Shown: positions 26,458 through 38,711, counted from the first letter of the stretch. The stretch: 52,699 nucleotides of DNA from an uncultured Enterobacteriaceae bacterium (GCA_947631255.1 CANRKT010000017.1:1-52699), one strand, 5' to 3'. Notes: generated by a model from the sequence alone, not told the origin. Numbers and translations: made by a program.

Positions 26458-28554
26458 TTAACCTGCTGAAGCATGTTTACGTCGATTATCAATGTCTTTC
26501 AATAAGCGATTAACTTGCTTATCAGCAAACATCTCTTCGAGGGTAACGGTCAGTTTACGTCGCCAGTTCGGATATTCATCAGTGGTACCGGGAATATTGA
26601 CTGGTGCAGCCATATCCAGCCAGTCTTCAGGCTGTAAGCCTAATAACGCACTGGCACTGTCAGCAATATAATGCTGAAACCCGTGATTAAGCACTGGGCT
26701 CATCGCCAGTAAAGGGGCCTTAAGACCCACGCTCTCTGGTATGCAATCATACTGATGCAGTCCTTCCAGCAAACCTTGCTTGGATTGCTCCCGGTCAAGA
26801 TAAAGCTGGGCCAGGATCTCCTGGTTCGGATATAACCCTAACTGATTTCCCAGAGTAAAATCATCACTTTGCCAGTAACCGCGCAATGTCGGTAAATCAT
26901 GGGTGGTGATGGTTGCCATGGCTTGCACCGGATAAGACTGTGGTGCACGGAACTGATTCTCACTGTCATGCTCAAAATAGAGCACTTTGTAGGAATACAC
27001 CCCGCTATCACGTAACTTGCCAATAATTTCTGTAGGCACAATCCCTAAGTCTTCGCCAATCACCATGCATTGATGCCGCTGACTTTCCAGAGCCAGTATC
27101 GCCAGCAGGTCATCCACCGGATATTTAACATAGGCCCCCTGGTCAGCAGTCTGCCCATAAGGGATCCACCACAGGCGCAATAAAGCCATCACATGGTCGA
27201 TACGTAGTGCACCACAGCTGGTCATATTGGCACGCAGCATATCAATAAAAGGCTGATAAGCGCGAGCCTCCATGACATGCGGGTTCATCGGCGGTAATCC
27301 CCAGTTCTGCCCCAAAGGTCCTAAAATATCAGGGGGTGCCCCCACGGAAGCTTTAAGACAATACAACTCGCGATCGCACCAGGTTTCAGCGCCACCTTCT
27401 GCCACGCCGACGGCCAAATCGCGATACAAACCGACTGGCATACTGCGTGACTGGCTGGCACGGAAACAGTCATCAAACTGGCTGGCGGCCAGCCACTGTA
27501 ACCACAGGTAAAAATTGACTTCCTGCTCATGCTCACGGCAGAAATCTTCCACTGCATCACTGTGACCATCACGATATTGTTCCGGCCAGACTGGCCAGCC
27601 CCACATCATGGGATCATTTTGGCTTAAATGCGCATGAAGCGCGTCAAATGCCGCTTGTTGATACAAACTACTGCCGCCCTGGGCAACAAACTGAAGAAAC
27701 TCTTGCATCCGGACATCTTCAGCCTTGCGCGCGATAAATTCAGGAAACGCCAGACGCAGTGCCGTTAACTTCAGCCCCATAACTTGCGGATAATCCACCC
27801 ATTCACAGGCCCGCACGCTGGCCAGCGTGGCTTGTATTTCTGGCTGATTCCACCAGGCCTGAGCCGCTTCACTGTGCTGAAACTCATCCACGCCATTAAC
27901 GTCGATATAAATCACATTCAACCAGCGTCGGGATGAAGGACTATAAGGACTGATACTTTGTGGATTCGCAGGATACAAAGCATGAATCGGGTTCAGGCCA
28001 ATAAAGGCTCCACCACGCTCTTCAACCTGCTCCAGCATCTGGTTTAAATCACCAAAATCACCAATACCCCAGTTATGTTCAGACCGCAGGGTATAGAGCT
28101 GCACACAAGCGCCCCAGAGTTTTTTCCCCGCCAGTAACGCATTGGATTCATAACAACGTTTTGGGGCAATAATGACCGAACACTGCCACTGTCCTAAATC
28201 CTGCTCCAGTACTAAACGGTGATAACCTTGTGGCAAAGAGGGGTCTAAGGTTAGCGTTTTCTGACCGCCGATGCGCCCCTGATACAACTCACCTTTTTCG
28301 GTATGCAACTTCCATTGATAATCGCCAGAACCCGCAATAAGAAACTGTATCGGACTACCGAAATTAAAAACTTTCACGCTCGGTAAGGGCGCTTGTTCGG
28401 TCTGAGCTTCATGGATCGTCTCAATTCCCCCCATAGCCGCCAACAATTGTTGTTTAGTTTCCGAGGAAATATCTTGCTGCTTACCATGCGCATTAATATA
28501 ACTGGCAGATATTCCTGCCAGGGTTGCTGCTTGATCGAGAGATCGACGATCCAT
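26458..28554 (-). CDS. malQ: 4-alpha-glucanotransferase (amylomaltase) MalQ
   Basis: A 698-residue GH77 enzyme (E. coli 694). Family segments are LYTLRSEHNWGIGDFGDLNQ, the nucleophile region CGALRIDHVMALLRLWW (Asp), CMVIGEDLGIVPTEI (Glu acid/base) and TITTHDLPTLRGYW (third Asp). It transfers glucan units between maltodextrins and releases glucose in the cytoplasm. The N-terminal roughly 140-residue extension is typical of the enterobacterial form. malP ends 12 bp upstream, so it is the second gene of malPQ, which the MalT boxes at 31013-31072 should control. Confidence 0.97.
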   Translation of the reverse strand: MDRRSLDQAATLAGISASYINAHGKQQDISSETKQQLLAAMGGIETIHEAQTEQAPLPSVKVFNFGSPIQFLIAGSGDYQWKLHTEKGELYQGRIGGQKTLTLDPSLPQGYHRLVLEQDLGQWQCSVIIAPKRCYESNALLAGKKLWGACVQLYTLRSEHNWGIGDFGDLNQMLEQVEERGGAFIGLNPIHALYPANPQSISPYSPSSRRWLNVIYIDVNGVDEFQHSEAAQAWWNQPEIQATLASVRACEWVDYPQVMGLKLTALRLAFPEFIARKAEDVRMQEFLQFVAQGGSSLYQQAAFDALHAHLSQNDPMMWGWPVWPEQYRDGHSDAVEDFCREHEQEVNFYLWLQWLAASQFDDCFRASQSRSMPVGLYRDLAVGVAEGGAETWCDRELYCLKASVGAPPDILGPLGQNWGLPPMNPHVMEARAYQPFIDMLRANMTSCGALRIDHVMALLRLWWIPYGQTADQGAYVKYPVDDLLAILALESQRHQCMVIGEDLGIVPTEIIGKLRDSGVYSYKVLYFEHDSENQFRAPQSYPVQAMATITTHDLPTLRGYWQSDDFTLGNQLGLYPNQEILAQLYLDREQSKQGLLEGLHQYDCIPESVGLKAPLLAMSPVLNHGFQHYIADSASALLGLQPEDWLDMAAPVNIPGTTDEYPNWRRKLTVTLEEMFADKQVNRLLKDIDNRRKHASAG

Positions 28555-28566
28555 TCAGTCCTCTCC

Positions 28567-30972
28567 TTAACGTTTGGCTTGCCAGATTCGCTGTTGGTAA
28601 TCGCGAATTGAACGGTCAGAACTGAACATGCCTACCCGAGCAGTATTAAGAATAGTACGGCGGGTCCATTCATCTTTATCACGATACAGGGTATCGATTT
28701 GCTTCTGAGCATCACAATATGAAGCAAAATCAGCCAATACCAGATACGGATCGCCTCCTTCCAGTAAGCTATTCAGCATCATATCAAAGGCGTGTTTATC
28801 ACCATTGCTGAATGCGCCACTCGCCAGTTCATCGAGAATACTTTTCAGATGTGCGTCATTTTCCAGATATTTTTTCGGCTGATAGCCTTTAGCCAGAATC
28901 GCCTTTACTTGCTCAACGGTGTTACCGAAAATAAAGATATTCTCGTCACCCACTTGTTCTGCAATTTCGACGTTAGCACCGTCCAGCGTTCCGACGGTTA
29001 ATGCACCGTTCAGCGCCATTTTCATATTCCCGGTACCCGAGGCTTCTTTACCGGCAGTTGAAATTTGCTCCGAGACATCTGCAGCGGGGATCATCAACTC
29101 GGCAACAGAAACGCGGTAGTCTGGAATAAAGACAACTTTCAGGCGGTCTTTAACGACAGGATCATTATTGATCTTCTCCGCAGCCTGATTAATAGCATAG
29201 ATAATATTTTTGGCCAAATAATAACCAGGTGCCGCTTTCGCCCCAAACAGGAAAACGCGTGGGACCATATCTATATTCGGGTTATCGCGGATCTGGCGGT
29301 ATAACGACAGAATGTGCAGCAGGTTCAGGTGCTGGCGTTTATATTCATGTAAGCGCTTGATCTGCACATCAAAGATGGCATCCGGGTTAATGGTTATGTC
29401 CATTACACGCTTAACATACTCAGCCAGCTTCACTTTATTCTCATGCTTGATCTGCTGATAGCGCTGACAAAAAGCTTTATCGGTGACGAAAGACTCAAGG
29501 CCTGCTAAGGCGTCTAAATCATTCGCCCACTCTACTTTTAACTGGTCATCAATCAGGCCAGAAAGTGCTGGGTTACATTGTTTCAGCCAGCGACGTGGCG
29601 TAATACCATTGGTAACGTTATGGAATTTATTCGGCCATAATTGATAGTATTCAGGGAATAAATCTTTGATAACCAAATCAGAGTGCAGCTGTGCCACGCC
29701 ATTGACAGCAAAACCACTGACGACACATAAATTCGCCATTCTCACTTGCTTGTCATGGTGTACTGCCAGTTTAGCCCATACTTTGTCATCCCCAGGCCAG
29801 TGCTTATCCACCAGTTTCTTAAACTGTGCGTTGATCTGCTTGATAATGGTAAAGTGACGTGGCAGTAGGCTACAAACCAGTTTTTCATCCCAGCACTCAA
29901 GAGCTTCAGGCATCAGAGTATGGTTGGTATAGGCGAAGGTTTTACTGGTAATGTCCCAGGCTGCATCCCAGTCTAACTGGTACTCATCCAGCAGCACGCG
30001 CAGCATTTCAGGAATTGCGATAGTCGGGTGAGTATCGTTCAGCTGAATGACTTCATAGTCTGGCAATTCTGCTAGTTTACGCCCTGCCTCATGGTGTTTG
30101 CGTAAAATATCAGCAACAGAACAGGCACACTGGAAATATTGTTGCATCAGGCGTAGGCGCTTACCAGCCAGATGGTTATCATTTGGGTATAGTACTTTGG
30201 TCAGTTTTTCGGCTTCAACACCCTGCTGTTCTGCCAGCAGGAATTCTCCGTCATTAAAATGGGTTAAATCAAACGGGTGCTGATGAGTCGCCTGCCATAA
30301 ACGTAACGGCTGAGTGACGCCATTGCGAAAACCGAGTACGGGTAAATCCCAGGCTTCACCACGGATACTAAAGTCCGGACGCCACAGCTCGCGGCCATCG
30401 GCTTGTTTTTCCAGTTTGCCACCAAAACCGACATCAACTGCCAGGGCAGCATTATGGCGAAACCACGGATAGCTCTCACGATGCCAGTTATCCGGCGCTT
30501 CCTGTTGTTCACATTCACTGAAAGACTGACGGAAGAGACCGTACTGATAATTTAAACCATAACCGGTAGCCGGTTGCTCAACGGTCGCCATGGAATCCAG
30601 GAAACAAGCTGCAAGACGTCCTAATCCCCCATTGCCTAATGCCGGATCGGTTTCCTGTTCCAGCAGGTCACTTAAGCTAACCTGTTGTTCCGCCAACAGA
30701 GCCTCAACCTGATCATACCATCCCAGGTTAATCAGGTTATTTGCGGTTAAACGACCAATTAAAAACTCCATCGAAATGTAGTTAACATGGCGCTGTACTT
30801 GCTTAATATCACTCGGTGCCGGCTGCGCGGCCAGCTGTTCAGCTAATGCTGCGCTAACCGCCTCCCACCATTGATGCTGGTTCATTTGCTGAGCAGAGGT
30901 TAAACCAAAGCGCTGCCATTGGCGGGTCAGCGCGGCCAGGAAATCTTCCTTTTTTAGCATAGGCTGTGACAT
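28567..30972 (-). CDS. malP: Maltodextrin phosphorylase MalP
   Basis: An 801-residue GT35 phosphorylase (E. coli 797). The catalytic region has [15 protein letters not shown] near the start, [12 protein letters not shown], and the pyridoxal-phosphate Lys in [19 protein letters not shown]. It lacks the N-terminal regulatory extension of eukaryotic phosphorylases, as expected for MalP. It releases glucose-1-phosphate from maltodextrins. It is the first gene of malPQ and divergent from malT. Confidence 0.97.
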   Translation of the reverse strand: MSQPMLKKEDFLAALTRQWQRFGLTSAQQMNQHQWWEAVSAALAEQLAAQPAPSDIKQVQRHVNYISMEFLIGRLTANNLINLGWYDQVEALLAEQQVSLSDLLEQETDPALGNGGLGRLAACFLDSMATVEQPATGYGLNYQYGLFRQSFSECEQQEAPDNWHRESYPWFRHNAALAVDVGFGGKLEKQADGRELWRPDFSIRGEAWDLPVLGFRNGVTQPLRLWQATHQHPFDLTHFNDGEFLLAEQQGVEAEKLTKVLYPNDNHLAGKRLRLMQQYFQCACSVADILRKHHEAGRKLAELPDYEVIQLNDTHPTIAIPEMLRVLLDEYQLDWDAAWDITSKTFAYTNHTLMPEALECWDEKLVCSLLPRHFTIIKQINAQFKKLVDKHWPGDDKVWAKLAVHHDKQVRMANLCVVSGFAVNGVAQLHSDLVIKDLFPEYYQLWPNKFHNVTNGITPRRWLKQCNPALSGLIDDQLKVEWANDLDALAGLESFVTDKAFCQRYQQIKHENKVKLAEYVKRVMDITINPDAIFDVQIKRLHEYKRQHLNLLHILSLYRQIRDNPNIDMVPRVFLFGAKAAPGYYLAKNIIYAINQAAEKINNDPVVKDRLKVVFIPDYRVSVAELMIPAADVSEQISTAGKEASGTGNMKMALNGALTVGTLDGANVEIAEQVGDENIFIFGNTVEQVKAILAKGYQPKKYLENDAHLKSILDELASGAFSNGDKHAFDMMLNSLLEGGDPYLVLADFASYCDAQKQIDTLYRDKDEWTRRTILNTARVGMFSSDRSIRDYQQRIWQAKR

Positions 30973-31412
30973 AAAGAGGGGTCTCTATTCTGTAAGTGGA
31001 ATAATCTGACATTCATCCTGCCATGAGCACAGACAAGAACATCATCCCGACAAAGGCTTAGCTGGGGATGAGTCGCAGGGCGTAGCTAAAACTGTGATCT
31101 GGAGCAACTTATCACCATAGGAAACAGTATCTTGATTACATTCATATAAACTTGGAATCATTCGAGTTTCTTGTCAGCGTAAAGCGAAGACTACCGATGT
31201 GTATAGGTAAGCTATGGGATTCGGTGAGCATCGTGCTAGCAGCGCCCAAGTAACTTGAAATATGGCGGGTAGAGTCGTTATTGGTTCCTGGTAGTATTAG
31301 TTGTTAGACTCAGAATAATTACTCCCGTAGGTGCCTGTAATAGTTTCCTATAAATTGACATAATAAAAGTCAGGCCGTCTTTTCACCGGATCTATTCTAA
31401 ACCGGACACAGC
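30973..31412. promoter_or_regulatory. malP-malT intergenic region with three MalT boxes
   Basis: MalT boxes (core GGATGA) lie at 31013-31020 (CAGGATGA on the minus strand), 31042-31049 (CGGGATGA on the minus strand) and 31064-31072 (GGGGATGAG on the plus strand). All lie 40-100 bp before the malP ATG at 30972, which fits activation of malPQ by MalT. I see no complete CRP site for malT: TGTGATCT near 31095 is only a half-site. The rest, up to 31412, shows no other structure I can support. Confidence 0.75.
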
Positions 31413-34124
31413 ATGCTTATCCCATCAAAACTGAGCCGCCCAGTACGGCTACAAAATACCGTGATACGTGATCGCTTACTGGCTCAGTTATCCGATGTCG
31501 CAGACTACCGTCTGACATTAATAAACTGTCCTGCCGGGTATGGTAAAACCACTTTGATAGCCCAATGGGCTGCCGATCAGTCCTGCCTCGGCTGGTACTC
31601 TCTGGATGAAAGCGACAATCAACCAGAACGATTTGCCAGTTATCTGATTGCTGCGATTCAATCAGCCACCAGCGGTCATTGCAGTAAAAGTGAAGCCCTG
31701 AGCCAAAAGCACCAGTACGCCACGCTTTCTGCGCTGTTTGCGCAATTATTTATTGAATTGTCCGACTGGCCAGGCCAGCTCTATCTGGTTATCGATGATT
31801 ACCATCTGATCACTAATGAGGCGATTCATGAGGCGATGCGGTTTTTCTTACGCCATCAGCCCGACAGTTTGTCCTTAGTTTTACTCTCCCGCACCTTACC
31901 CCCACTGGGCATTGCTAATTTGCGAGTACGCGATCAGTTGCGAGAGTTAGGCATTCAACAACTGGCATTTAATCACCAGGAAGCACAGCAGTTTTTTGAC
32001 CGTCGCTTATCCGCACCGCTGGAGCAAGGTGACAGCAGCCGGTTCTGTGATGAAGTTGAAGGCTGGGCAACCGCACTGCAATTAATCGCATTGTCTTCGC
32101 AACAGCCCAATTCTTCGGCACAAAAATCAGCACAACGTCTGGCAGGGCTGAATGCCAGCCATTTATCAGATTATTTAGTTGATGAAGTCCTTAACCTGGT
32201 TGATAGCGATTCCCGCACCTTCCTGCTGCGTTGTTCAGTACTACGTTCAATGAATGATGCACTGATTGTGCGTCTGACAGGCGAAGACAATGGTCAGCAA
32301 CGGCTGGAAGAGTTAGAGCGCCAGGGCTTGTTTATTCAACGTATGGATGACAGCGGCGAGTGGTTTTGTTTCCATCCACTGTTTGCCGCTTTCTTGCGCC
32401 AGCGCTGTCAGTGGGAGCTGGCGCTCGAACTCCCGGAATTACACCGTGCTGCAGCTGAAGGCTGGATGGCAATGGGTTATCCTGCCGAGGCGATTCATCA
32501 TGCGCTGGCGTCAGGTGATGTCGCTATGTTGCGTGATATCTTGCTGCAACATGCCTGGGCCTTGTTTAACCACAGTGAACTCACACTACTGGAAGAATGC
32601 CTTAACGCACTGCCCTACTCTTTACTGGTACAAAATCCTGAACTGGTATTACTACAGGCCTGGCTTGCACAAAGCCAGCATCGCTATGGTGAAGTCAATA
32701 CTCTGCTGGAGCAGGCAGAATTAGCTATGCTGGATCGGAAAATCCCTGTCGATGAGATTTTGCATGCTGAATTTAATGCACTACGTGCTCAGGTTGCTAT
32801 CAATGCTGGTAAGCCAGATGAAGCAGAGAAACTGGCAGCAGAGGCATTGAAAGTACTGCCGATGAGTAATTTCTACAGCCGTATTGTCGCCACTTCCGTC
32901 ACCGGGGAAGTGCACCATTGCAAAGGAGAGCTGAGCCGTGCGCTGCCAATGATGCAGCAAACCGAGCAAATGGCTCGCCGACATGAAGTTTATCACTACG
33001 CTTTATGGGCGTTATTACAGCAAAGTGAGATCCTGATTGCCCAAGGATTCCTGCAAGCGGCCTATGAAACCCAGGATAAAGCCTTTGAATTAATTCATGA
33101 GCAGCACCTTCAACAGTTACCTATGCATGAATTCTTACTGCGTATTCGCTCTCAGGTACTGTGGTCATGGTCAAGGCTGGATGAAGCAGAAGAAGCGGCG
33201 CGTAAAGGCATTGAAATTTTAGAGAACTATCATCCGCAGCAACAACTACAGTGTCTGGCAATGCTAGCCAAATGCTCGCTTGCCCGTGGAGACCTGGATA
33301 ACGCCAATATATATATCCAGCGTTGTGAAACATTGCAGCATGACTGTCAGTATCACCAGGACTGGACAACCAATGCCGACAAACCCAGGATCATTCACTG
33401 GCAGATGACCGGCGATAAAGTTGCGGCAGCTAACTGGTTGCGTGATGCAGAAAAACCGGGGATGGCTGATAACCATTTCTTACAAGGTCAGTGGCGTAAT
33501 ATTGCCCGCATCCAGATTATGCTGGGGCATTATAATGAAGCGGAGGTTATCCTCGATGAACTCAATGAGAATGCTCGTCGCTTGCGTTTAACGAGCGACC
33601 TTAATCGTAACCTATTATTAAGTAACATACTTTACGGGAAAACTGAACGTAAAAGTGAGGCACAAAAAGCCTTAATTGAGTCACTGTCATTGGCCAGTCG
33701 CACCGGTTTTATCAGTCACTTCGTGATTGAAGGTGAAACCATGGCGCAACAGCTACGGCAACTGATTCAGTTAAATGCTTTACCTGAATTAGAGCAACAC
33801 CGAGCCCTGCGTATCCTCAAAGATATTAATCAGCATCATCGGCATAAGTTCGCCCATTTTGATGAAGTGTTTGTCGATAAATTGCTGACCCACCCGCATG
33901 TACCGGAATTAATCCGCACCAGCCCATTAACACAGCGTGAATGGCAAGTTTTAGGGCTGATTTACTCCGGCTACAGTAATGAACAAATCGCGGGTGAACT
34001 GGATGTCGCTGCTACAACCATTAAAACGCATATCCGCAATTTATATCAAAAAATGGGTGTCAATCATCGTCAGGAAGCGATACAGCAGGCACAACGTTTA
34101 TTAAAGATGATGGGATATGTGTGA
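31413..34124 (+). CDS. malT: Maltose regulon transcriptional activator MalT
   Basis: A 903-residue STAND-family ATPase activator (E. coli 901). The N-terminal NTPase has Walker [15 protein letters not shown] (residues 39-52) and a Walker B-like [12 protein letters not shown] winged-helix and TPR-like sensor region follows (about 240-800). The C-terminal LuxR-type DNA-binding domain is [20 protein letters not shown]...[13 protein letters not shown]. It binds maltotriose and ATP and activates the mal genes on both sides. The Shine-Dalgarno sequence is weak. Confidence 0.97.
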   Translation: MLIPSKLSRPVRLQNTVIRDRLLAQLSDVADYRLTLINCPAGYGKTTLIAQWAADQSCLGWYSLDESDNQPERFASYLIAAIQSATSGHCSKSEALSQKHQYATLSALFAQLFIELSDWPGQLYLVIDDYHLITNEAIHEAMRFFLRHQPDSLSLVLLSRTLPPLGIANLRVRDQLRELGIQQLAFNHQEAQQFFDRRLSAPLEQGDSSRFCDEVEGWATALQLIALSSQQPNSSAQKSAQRLAGLNASHLSDYLVDEVLNLVDSDSRTFLLRCSVLRSMNDALIVRLTGEDNGQQRLEELERQGLFIQRMDDSGEWFCFHPLFAAFLRQRCQWELALELPELHRAAAEGWMAMGYPAEAIHHALASGDVAMLRDILLQHAWALFNHSELTLLEECLNALPYSLLVQNPELVLLQAWLAQSQHRYGEVNTLLEQAELAMLDRKIPVDEILHAEFNALRAQVAINAGKPDEAEKLAAEALKVLPMSNFYSRIVATSVTGEVHHCKGELSRALPMMQQTEQMARRHEVYHYALWALLQQSEILIAQGFLQAAYETQDKAFELIHEQHLQQLPMHEFLLRIRSQVLWSWSRLDEAEEAARKGIEILENYHPQQQLQCLAMLAKCSLARGDLDNANIYIQRCETLQHDCQYHQDWTTNADKPRIIHWQMTGDKVAAANWLRDAEKPGMADNHFLQGQWRNIARIQIMLGHYNEAEVILDELNENARRLRLTSDLNRNLLLSNILYGKTERKSEAQKALIESLSLASRTGFISHFVIEGETMAQQLRQLIQLNALPELEQHRALRILKDINQHHRHKFAHFDEVFVDKLLTHPHVPELIRTSPLTQREWQVLGLIYSGYSNEQIAGELDVAATTIKTHIRNLYQKMGVNHRQEAIQQAQRLLKMMGYV

Positions 34125-34156
34125 CGCCTGTAGTAAGGATGCACTGTCAAAGACAT

Positions 34157-34189
34157 AAAAGCAGCTGGTCCCAGGGTCAGCTGCTTTTA
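34157..34189 (+). terminator. Rho-independent terminator of malT
   Basis: AAAAGCAGCTG pairs perfectly with CAGCTGCTTTT across a 10-base loop; it starts about 30 bp after the malT stop. It can work in both directions. Confidence 0.88.
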
Positions 34190-34434
34190 TCCTATAAGCC
34201 GATGACTGCACAAACATTTACCATAGTGCGATACAACAACTAACGCTTTTTACCGTCCTGGTCTCTCACATCAACAACAGCGTTTTCTCTGAATAACGGC
34301 AACAGAAATCAATCTGATATTTTGAATGACATGAACAAATAGTTCCGATTTTATTCAATCATTATCCTCGTTATTATTTATCACATCAGGCCAACAGCGC
34401 CTCCGAATGAATAATGACACACAGGAATATGACC

Positions 34435-34644
34435 ATGAAAAACATCAAAACTTTTGTTGCAGTTACCGCTCTTTCCCTGATGTCTATGGGTGCCTTCGCA
34501 CAAAGTATCAGCGTGACTTCATCAACCCTGGACAGCGCTGAAGCGAAAATTTCTGCGATGGCTGAAAAACAGGGCTCTCACTACACCATTACCAGTGCCC
34601 GAGTCGGTGACCGTGTACATATGACAGCCAACCTGGATAAATAA
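34435..34644 (+). CDS. Small periplasmic DUF1471 (YhcN/BhsA-like) protein
   Basis: 69 residues from the ATG at 34435 (CAGGAA upstream). The signal peptide covers 1-22 and ends MGAFA before QSISV. The mature part is one short DUF1471 domain (SAEAKISAMAEKQGSHYTIT, then RVGDRVHMTANL), the fold of BhsA, McbA and YhcN proteins, which respond to stress and influence biofilm formation in E. coli. Which paralogue this is cannot be decided. It stands alone between malT and malG, with its own terminator, and is not a known part of the maltose system. Confidence 0.8.
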   Translation: MKNIKTFVAVTALSLMSMGAFAQSISVTSSTLDSAEAKISAMAEKQGSHYTITSARVGDRVHMTANLDK

Positions 34645-34718
34645 AGAAGGGTCGCAGAAGGCACTGCCGGAAAGACCGTCAGAGATGATGGTCATATTTC
34701 GGCTCACTGACGCGATAA

Positions 34719-34747
34719 TAAAAAGCCTCTTAAATGAGGTTTTTTTG
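34719..34747 (+). terminator. Terminator of the DUF1471 gene
   Basis: A short stem (AAAGCCTC / GAGGTTTTT, loop TTAAAT) ends in seven T residues, about 75 bp past the stop codon. Confidence 0.75.
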
Positions 34748-34774
34748 TGTCTGGAGTACTGCTATTTTTTCCAT

Positions 34775-34801
34775 AAAAAGGGCGGCCACGAAGGCCGCCT
34801 T
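34775..34801 (-). terminator. Rho-independent terminator of malEFG
   Basis: On the minus strand GGCGGCC-TTCGT-GGCCGCC is followed by C and five T residues. It is GC-rich and strong, 57 bp after the malG stop. Confidence 0.9.
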
Positions 34802-34857
34802 AAAGACACAGAACCAGAATGAAAATAATACAAATTCAGCAGTGGTATAAAAAATCG

Positions 34858-35748
34858 TTAACCTTTCACGCCACCAGCAGTTAAGCCCCCTACTAACCAG
34901 CGCTGTGCCAGCAAGAAGACCGCTGTGATAGGTATCGCAGACAATACCGCTGCGGCGGCAAAATCACCCCACAAATAGTTTTGTGGATTAAGATACTGCT
35001 GCATCCCGACGCCAAGGGTGTAACTCTCAACATCGCGTAATAACAATGACGCGACCGGCACTTCAGTAATAGCAGCAATAAATGACAGGATGAAGACAAC
35101 CGCTAAAATGGGCACTGATAGCGGTAATAGCACCAGCCGGAAAGCTTGCCATGGTGTTGCACCATCTAACGCAGCGGCTTCTTCCAGTGAGTTATCAATG
35201 GTTTCAAAGTAGCCTTTAATCGTCCAGACATACAACGCAATCCCGCCCAGATAAGCGAAAATAACGCCACCGTGGGTATTCAAACCAATAAACGGAATGT
35301 ACTGGCCGATACGGTCAAACAAGGCATACAAGGCGACGAGTGACAGTACTGCGGGGAACATCTGGAAAATCAGCATGCTTTTCAGCAAGGTATTTTTACC
35401 CCGAAAACGCATACGGGCAAATGCATAAGCACAGGTTGTCGACAGAGCCACAATACCTATCGAAGTGATTACCGCAATTTTAACTGAGTTCCAGAGCCAC
35501 AATAAAACCGGGAATGGTGGTGGAGTCACTGAGCCATCAGCGTGGGTTACACTGAAACCCAGTGCCAGTTTCCAGTGCTCCCAGGAGATTTGATCCGGGA
35601 TAAGACTACCGGTGGCAAAGTTACCGGGGCGCAGCGAAATGGCAATCACCATCAGCAACGGGAACATAATCATCGCGATAAAGCACCACATCAGCAGATG
35701 TGTACCGAACAGACGCAAACGTTGGGATTTAGGTTGAACCATGGCCAT
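34858..35748 (-). CDS. malG: Maltose ABC transporter permease MalG
   Basis: 296 residues from MAMVQPKSQ (35748), the same length as E. coli MalG; the GGAGG of TAGGGAGGAG precedes this start. Six transmembrane segments are visible. The EAA loop that docks onto MalK reads [22 protein letters not shown] periplasmic loop with [18 protein letters not shown] is conserved. It is the last gene of malEFG; the gap to malF is 13 bp. Confidence 0.97.
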   Translation of the reverse strand: MAMVQPKSQRLRLFGTHLLMWCFIAMIMFPLLMVIAISLRPGNFATGSLIPDQISWEHWKLALGFSVTHADGSVTPPPFPVLLWLWNSVKIAVITSIGIVALSTTCAYAFARMRFRGKNTLLKSMLIFQMFPAVLSLVALYALFDRIGQYIPFIGLNTHGGVIFAYLGGIALYVWTIKGYFETIDNSLEEAAALDGATPWQAFRLVLLPLSVPILAVVFILSFIAAITEVPVASLLLRDVESYTLGVGMQQYLNPQNYLWGDFAAAAVLSAIPITAVFLLAQRWLVGGLTAGGVKG

Positions 35749-35761
35749 CTGCATCTCCTCC

Positions 35762-37339
35762 CTAGTCAAAATTCATTTTGCTGGCTTTCAAATTCAGTAA
35801 CGCCAGAGCGCCTACCAGAATGAAAATCAGTGTTGCAATAGCCGCGGCCAGACCAAAGTCCTGTCCACCGCCCCCTTCAAAGGCGACACGATAGGTATAG
35901 TTAACCAGCAAATCGGTATAACCCGCTGGCGTACTGGTACCAATCATATCTGGACCACCTCTCGTTAATAACTGAATCAATACAAAGTTATTGAAGTTAA
36001 AGGCAAAGCTGGCAATCATCAGTGGTATCAGTGGCTTAATCAGCAACGGGAAAGTAATACGGGTAAAGTTCTGGAAGGGTCCGGCGCCATCCATAGCTGA
36101 TGCTTCATAGAGATCATCAGGAATCGCTTTCAGTAATCCCATGCACAAAATCATCATATAAGGATAACCGAGCCAAGTATTCACCACTAAAACCATACTC
36201 TTAGCGGTAAGAGGATCGCTGAACCATTCGGGTTTGATGCCAAACAGATGGTTGAGCATCACGTTAATTTCACCAAAGCTTTGGTTAAACAACCCTTTGA
36301 AAATCAAGATCGAAATAAAAGCCGGTACGGCATAAGGCAATATCAACAGTACGCGGTAGATAGCCTTACCTTTCAGCGCCTCCCACTGTACCAGGCAGGC
36401 TAACACCATGCCGACAGCAACAGTGAAAATAACACTCAGTACAGAGAAGGTAATGGTCCAGATGAAGATAGAAATAAAGGGTTTCTGAATACCTTCATCT
36501 TGCAGCACCCGCATGAAGTTTTCCCAGCCAATGGTGATGGTAAATCCTGGACTGAGCCTCTCGTTTTCCCACTGCCCCTGGGCATTGACTGCCTGATAGA
36601 AACCACTATCCATATTAGGGCGATAGACAACGTGCGTTTGATTATTAATCAAGTCCTGACCATCTTCAGCCAAGGTATACAGCGGGCTGGCCTCAGCAAA
36701 CTGACGTAATGAACTCATACGCAGTTCACTGCCATTCGGCAGGACAACAACCAGGCCATTCAGAGCCTGGCGATTTTGAGTAATAATCCGCAGGGAAGCA
36801 CGTTCACCGGTTTGCTCTTCAGTGGTGGGTACAACCATTATTTTTTGTTCGCCCTCTTCATTCAAGTTGAAAGGGTCGGAAATCAATAGCCTGTTGTTAT
36901 CAGGTGACGTGAGCTGTAAACGCCATTGATCAACGTCCTGATAAAGACCAAAGGCAAAGGTCTGGCCCGTCTGAAACTGTCTGTCCATTAAAACTGACTG
37001 GGCGCGCTCGAAGGTGAGCTGATTGGTACTGCTGTAGTTGGTAAAGGCGATAGCAATGGTACAAATCAAAGGGAACAGAACAAACAATCCCATCCCCGCA
37101 ATTCCGGGGTAGACATAGCGCCAGGCATAAGCACGACGATTAGCAAAAACATACAGCCCCAGACTCACCAGAATAAGCGTCACAATGGCAAAAAGATATT
37201 CACCCTGAGCATACATCAACATGATCAAATAACAGGTGAATAAACTTAATGCGCCGATAACCAGCCATTTAAGAGTATCGCTCTGCCACCAGGCAATTTT
37301 CTTTTTACAGCTTTGAAACTCGGAGTGGGATAACTGCAT
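35762..37339 (-). CDS. malF: Maltose ABC transporter permease MalF
   Basis: 525 residues (E. coli 514) from ATG 37339; the extra residues are in the N-terminal tail before WWQSD. Eight transmembrane segments are expected, with the large periplasmic P2 loop (about 105-285) that contacts MalE. The EAA loop reads [24 protein letters not shown] lies about 8 bases upstream of the chosen start; an in-frame ATG five codons earlier is possible. It forms the MalFGK2 channel. Confidence 0.96.
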   Translation of the reverse strand: MQLSHSEFQSCKKKIAWWQSDTLKWLVIGALSLFTCYLIMLMYAQGEYLFAIVTLILVSLGLYVFANRRAYAWRYVYPGIAGMGLFVLFPLICTIAIAFTNYSSTNQLTFERAQSVLMDRQFQTGQTFAFGLYQDVDQWRLQLTSPDNNRLLISDPFNLNEEGEQKIMVVPTTEEQTGERASLRIITQNRQALNGLVVVLPNGSELRMSSLRQFAEASPLYTLAEDGQDLINNQTHVVYRPNMDSGFYQAVNAQGQWENERLSPGFTITIGWENFMRVLQDEGIQKPFISIFIWTITFSVLSVIFTVAVGMVLACLVQWEALKGKAIYRVLLILPYAVPAFISILIFKGLFNQSFGEINVMLNHLFGIKPEWFSDPLTAKSMVLVVNTWLGYPYMMILCMGLLKAIPDDLYEASAMDGAGPFQNFTRITFPLLIKPLIPLMIASFAFNFNNFVLIQLLTRGGPDMIGTSTPAGYTDLLVNYTYRVAFEGGGGQDFGLAAAIATLIFILVGALALLNLKASKMNFD

Positions 37340-37461
37340 AATGGTCCCTTTCATACTCTTTGTACTTGAAATTACAGCTGTGTTAGCTGCTCTCGTTACT
37401 CGTCCCTGTGACTTATCTTTGTCAGGTTGCTACAAGTAGTGTTGGGTTAAGTAAGTCCTGT

Positions 37462-37485
37462 CGGGGTACGTTTTACCGTACCCCG
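37462..37485. repeat. Strong intergenic hairpin between malE and malF (REP-like)
   Basis: CGGGGTACG-TTTTAC-CGTACCCCG forms a 9-bp GC-rich stem 12 bp after the malE stop, with no T tract. In E. coli a REP element in the same gap protects the malE mRNA 3' end and lowers malF expression. The sequence differs from REP, but position and structure suggest the same role. Confidence 0.65.
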
Positions 37486-37496
37486 GGCAGATAGCT

Positions 37497-38711
37497 TTAC
37501 TCTTTGATAATACGCGCTGCTGCATCATCCAGCGCCGCGTCAACCGTTTGACGACCCGTGATGGCGTTCAACACCGCACTGCGGGTTGCATACCAAAAGG
37601 CAGCCATTTGTGGAATATTCGGCATGACCTCGCCGTATTGGGCATTTTCCATAGTTGCCGCAATACGTGGATCTTTCGCCAGTTGCTCCTGATAGGAAAT
37701 CAGCGCAACAGCGCCCAGTGGTTTGTCTTTATTAACATCCTCCAGGCCTTGATCGGTTAACAGATAGTTTTCCAGGAACTCAGTGGCAAGTTCTTTATTC
37801 GGGCTGGCAGCATTAATACCCGCAGTCAGAACGCCGACAAACGGTTTAGAATGCTGGCCATGGAACGTTGGCAGCAAGGTCACGCCATAGTTGATTTTGC
37901 TCTTATCCAAGTTACCCCATGACCACGGACCATTGATGGTCATCGCGGTATCTCCTTTGTTAAAGGCAGCTTCAGCAATGGAATAATCGGTATCAGCACT
38001 AATGTGTTTGTCTTTCACCAAGTCTACGAGGAATTGCAGACCTGCTTTCGCGCCAGCATTATTCAAACCGACGTTTTTCACATCATAAACCCCGTCTTCA
38101 TATTTGAAGGCGTAACCACCATCAGCAGCGATAAGTGGCCAGGTAAAGTAGGGTTCTTGTAAATTCCACATGATGGCACTCTTGCCTTTCGCTTGCAGAG
38201 TTTTATCCAGTGCTGGAATTTCTTCCCATGTTTTGGGAGCTTCTTTGATTAAGTCTTTGTTATAAATCAGAGATAGTGCTTCAACCGCAATCGGATAACC
38301 AATCAGCTTGCCATTAAAACGCACCGCGTCCCACGTGAAGGGGAACAATTTTTCCTGGAAGGCTTTTGAGGGATTAATTTCTGCCAGTAAGCCAGACTCT
38401 GCGTAGCCGCCAAAGCGGTCATGCGCCCAAAAGATAATGTCTGGGCCATCGCCCGTCGCTGCCACTTGTGGATATTTTTCTTCCAGCTTATCTGGGTGTT
38501 CAACAGTGACTTTGATGCCTGTATCTTGTTCAAATTTCTTACCGACTTCAGCCAGTCCATTATAGCCTTTATCGCCATTGATCCAGATGACCAGTTTACC
38601 TTCTTCAATTTTGGCAAACGCAGAGGAAGAGAGCACCAGCGTAGTGAGAGCCGAAAGTGCCAAAACACGGGCGGTTTTACCAATGCCGAATTTTGTGAAG
38701 CTGCGAGTCAT
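37497..38711 (-). CDS. malE: Periplasmic maltose/maltodextrin-binding protein MalE
   Basis: 404 residues (E. coli 396). The signal peptide covers 1-33 and is cleaved after SSSAFA, giving the mature start [18 protein letters not shown], which is nearly the E. coli mature start. Ligand-site segments are [38 protein letters not shown] and [12 protein letters not shown]. It delivers maltodextrins to MalFGK2. AAGGA precedes the ATG. First gene of malEFG, divergent from malK. Confidence 0.98.
   Translation of the reverse strand: MTRSFTKFGIGKTARVLALSALTTLVLSSSAFAKIEEGKLVIWINGDKGYNGLAEVGKKFEQDTGIKVTVEHPDKLEEKYPQVAATGDGPDIIFWAHDRFGGYAESGLLAEINPSKAFQEKLFPFTWDAVRFNGKLIGYPIAVEALSLIYNKDLIKEAPKTWEEIPALDKTLQAKGKSAIMWNLQEPYFTWPLIAADGGYAFKYEDGVYDVKNVGLNNAGAKAGLQFLVDLVKDKHISADTDYSIAEAAFNKGDTAMTINGPWSWGNLDKSKINYGVTLLPTFHGQHSKPFVGVLTAGINAASPNKELATEFLENYLLTDQGLEDVNKDKPLGAVALISYQEQLAKDPRIAATMENAQYGEVMPNIPQMAAFWYATRSAVLNAITGRQTVDAALDDAAARIIKE

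Noticed and set aside
26222-26461. 79-codon ORF between rhiT and malQ
   Set aside because: It contains the malPQ terminator and the KdgR box and overlaps the malQ stop, so it is very probably chance.
31095-31116. Possible CRP site for malT (TGTGATCT...)
   Set aside because: Only one half of the palindrome is present; the second half does not fit TCACA at the right spacing.
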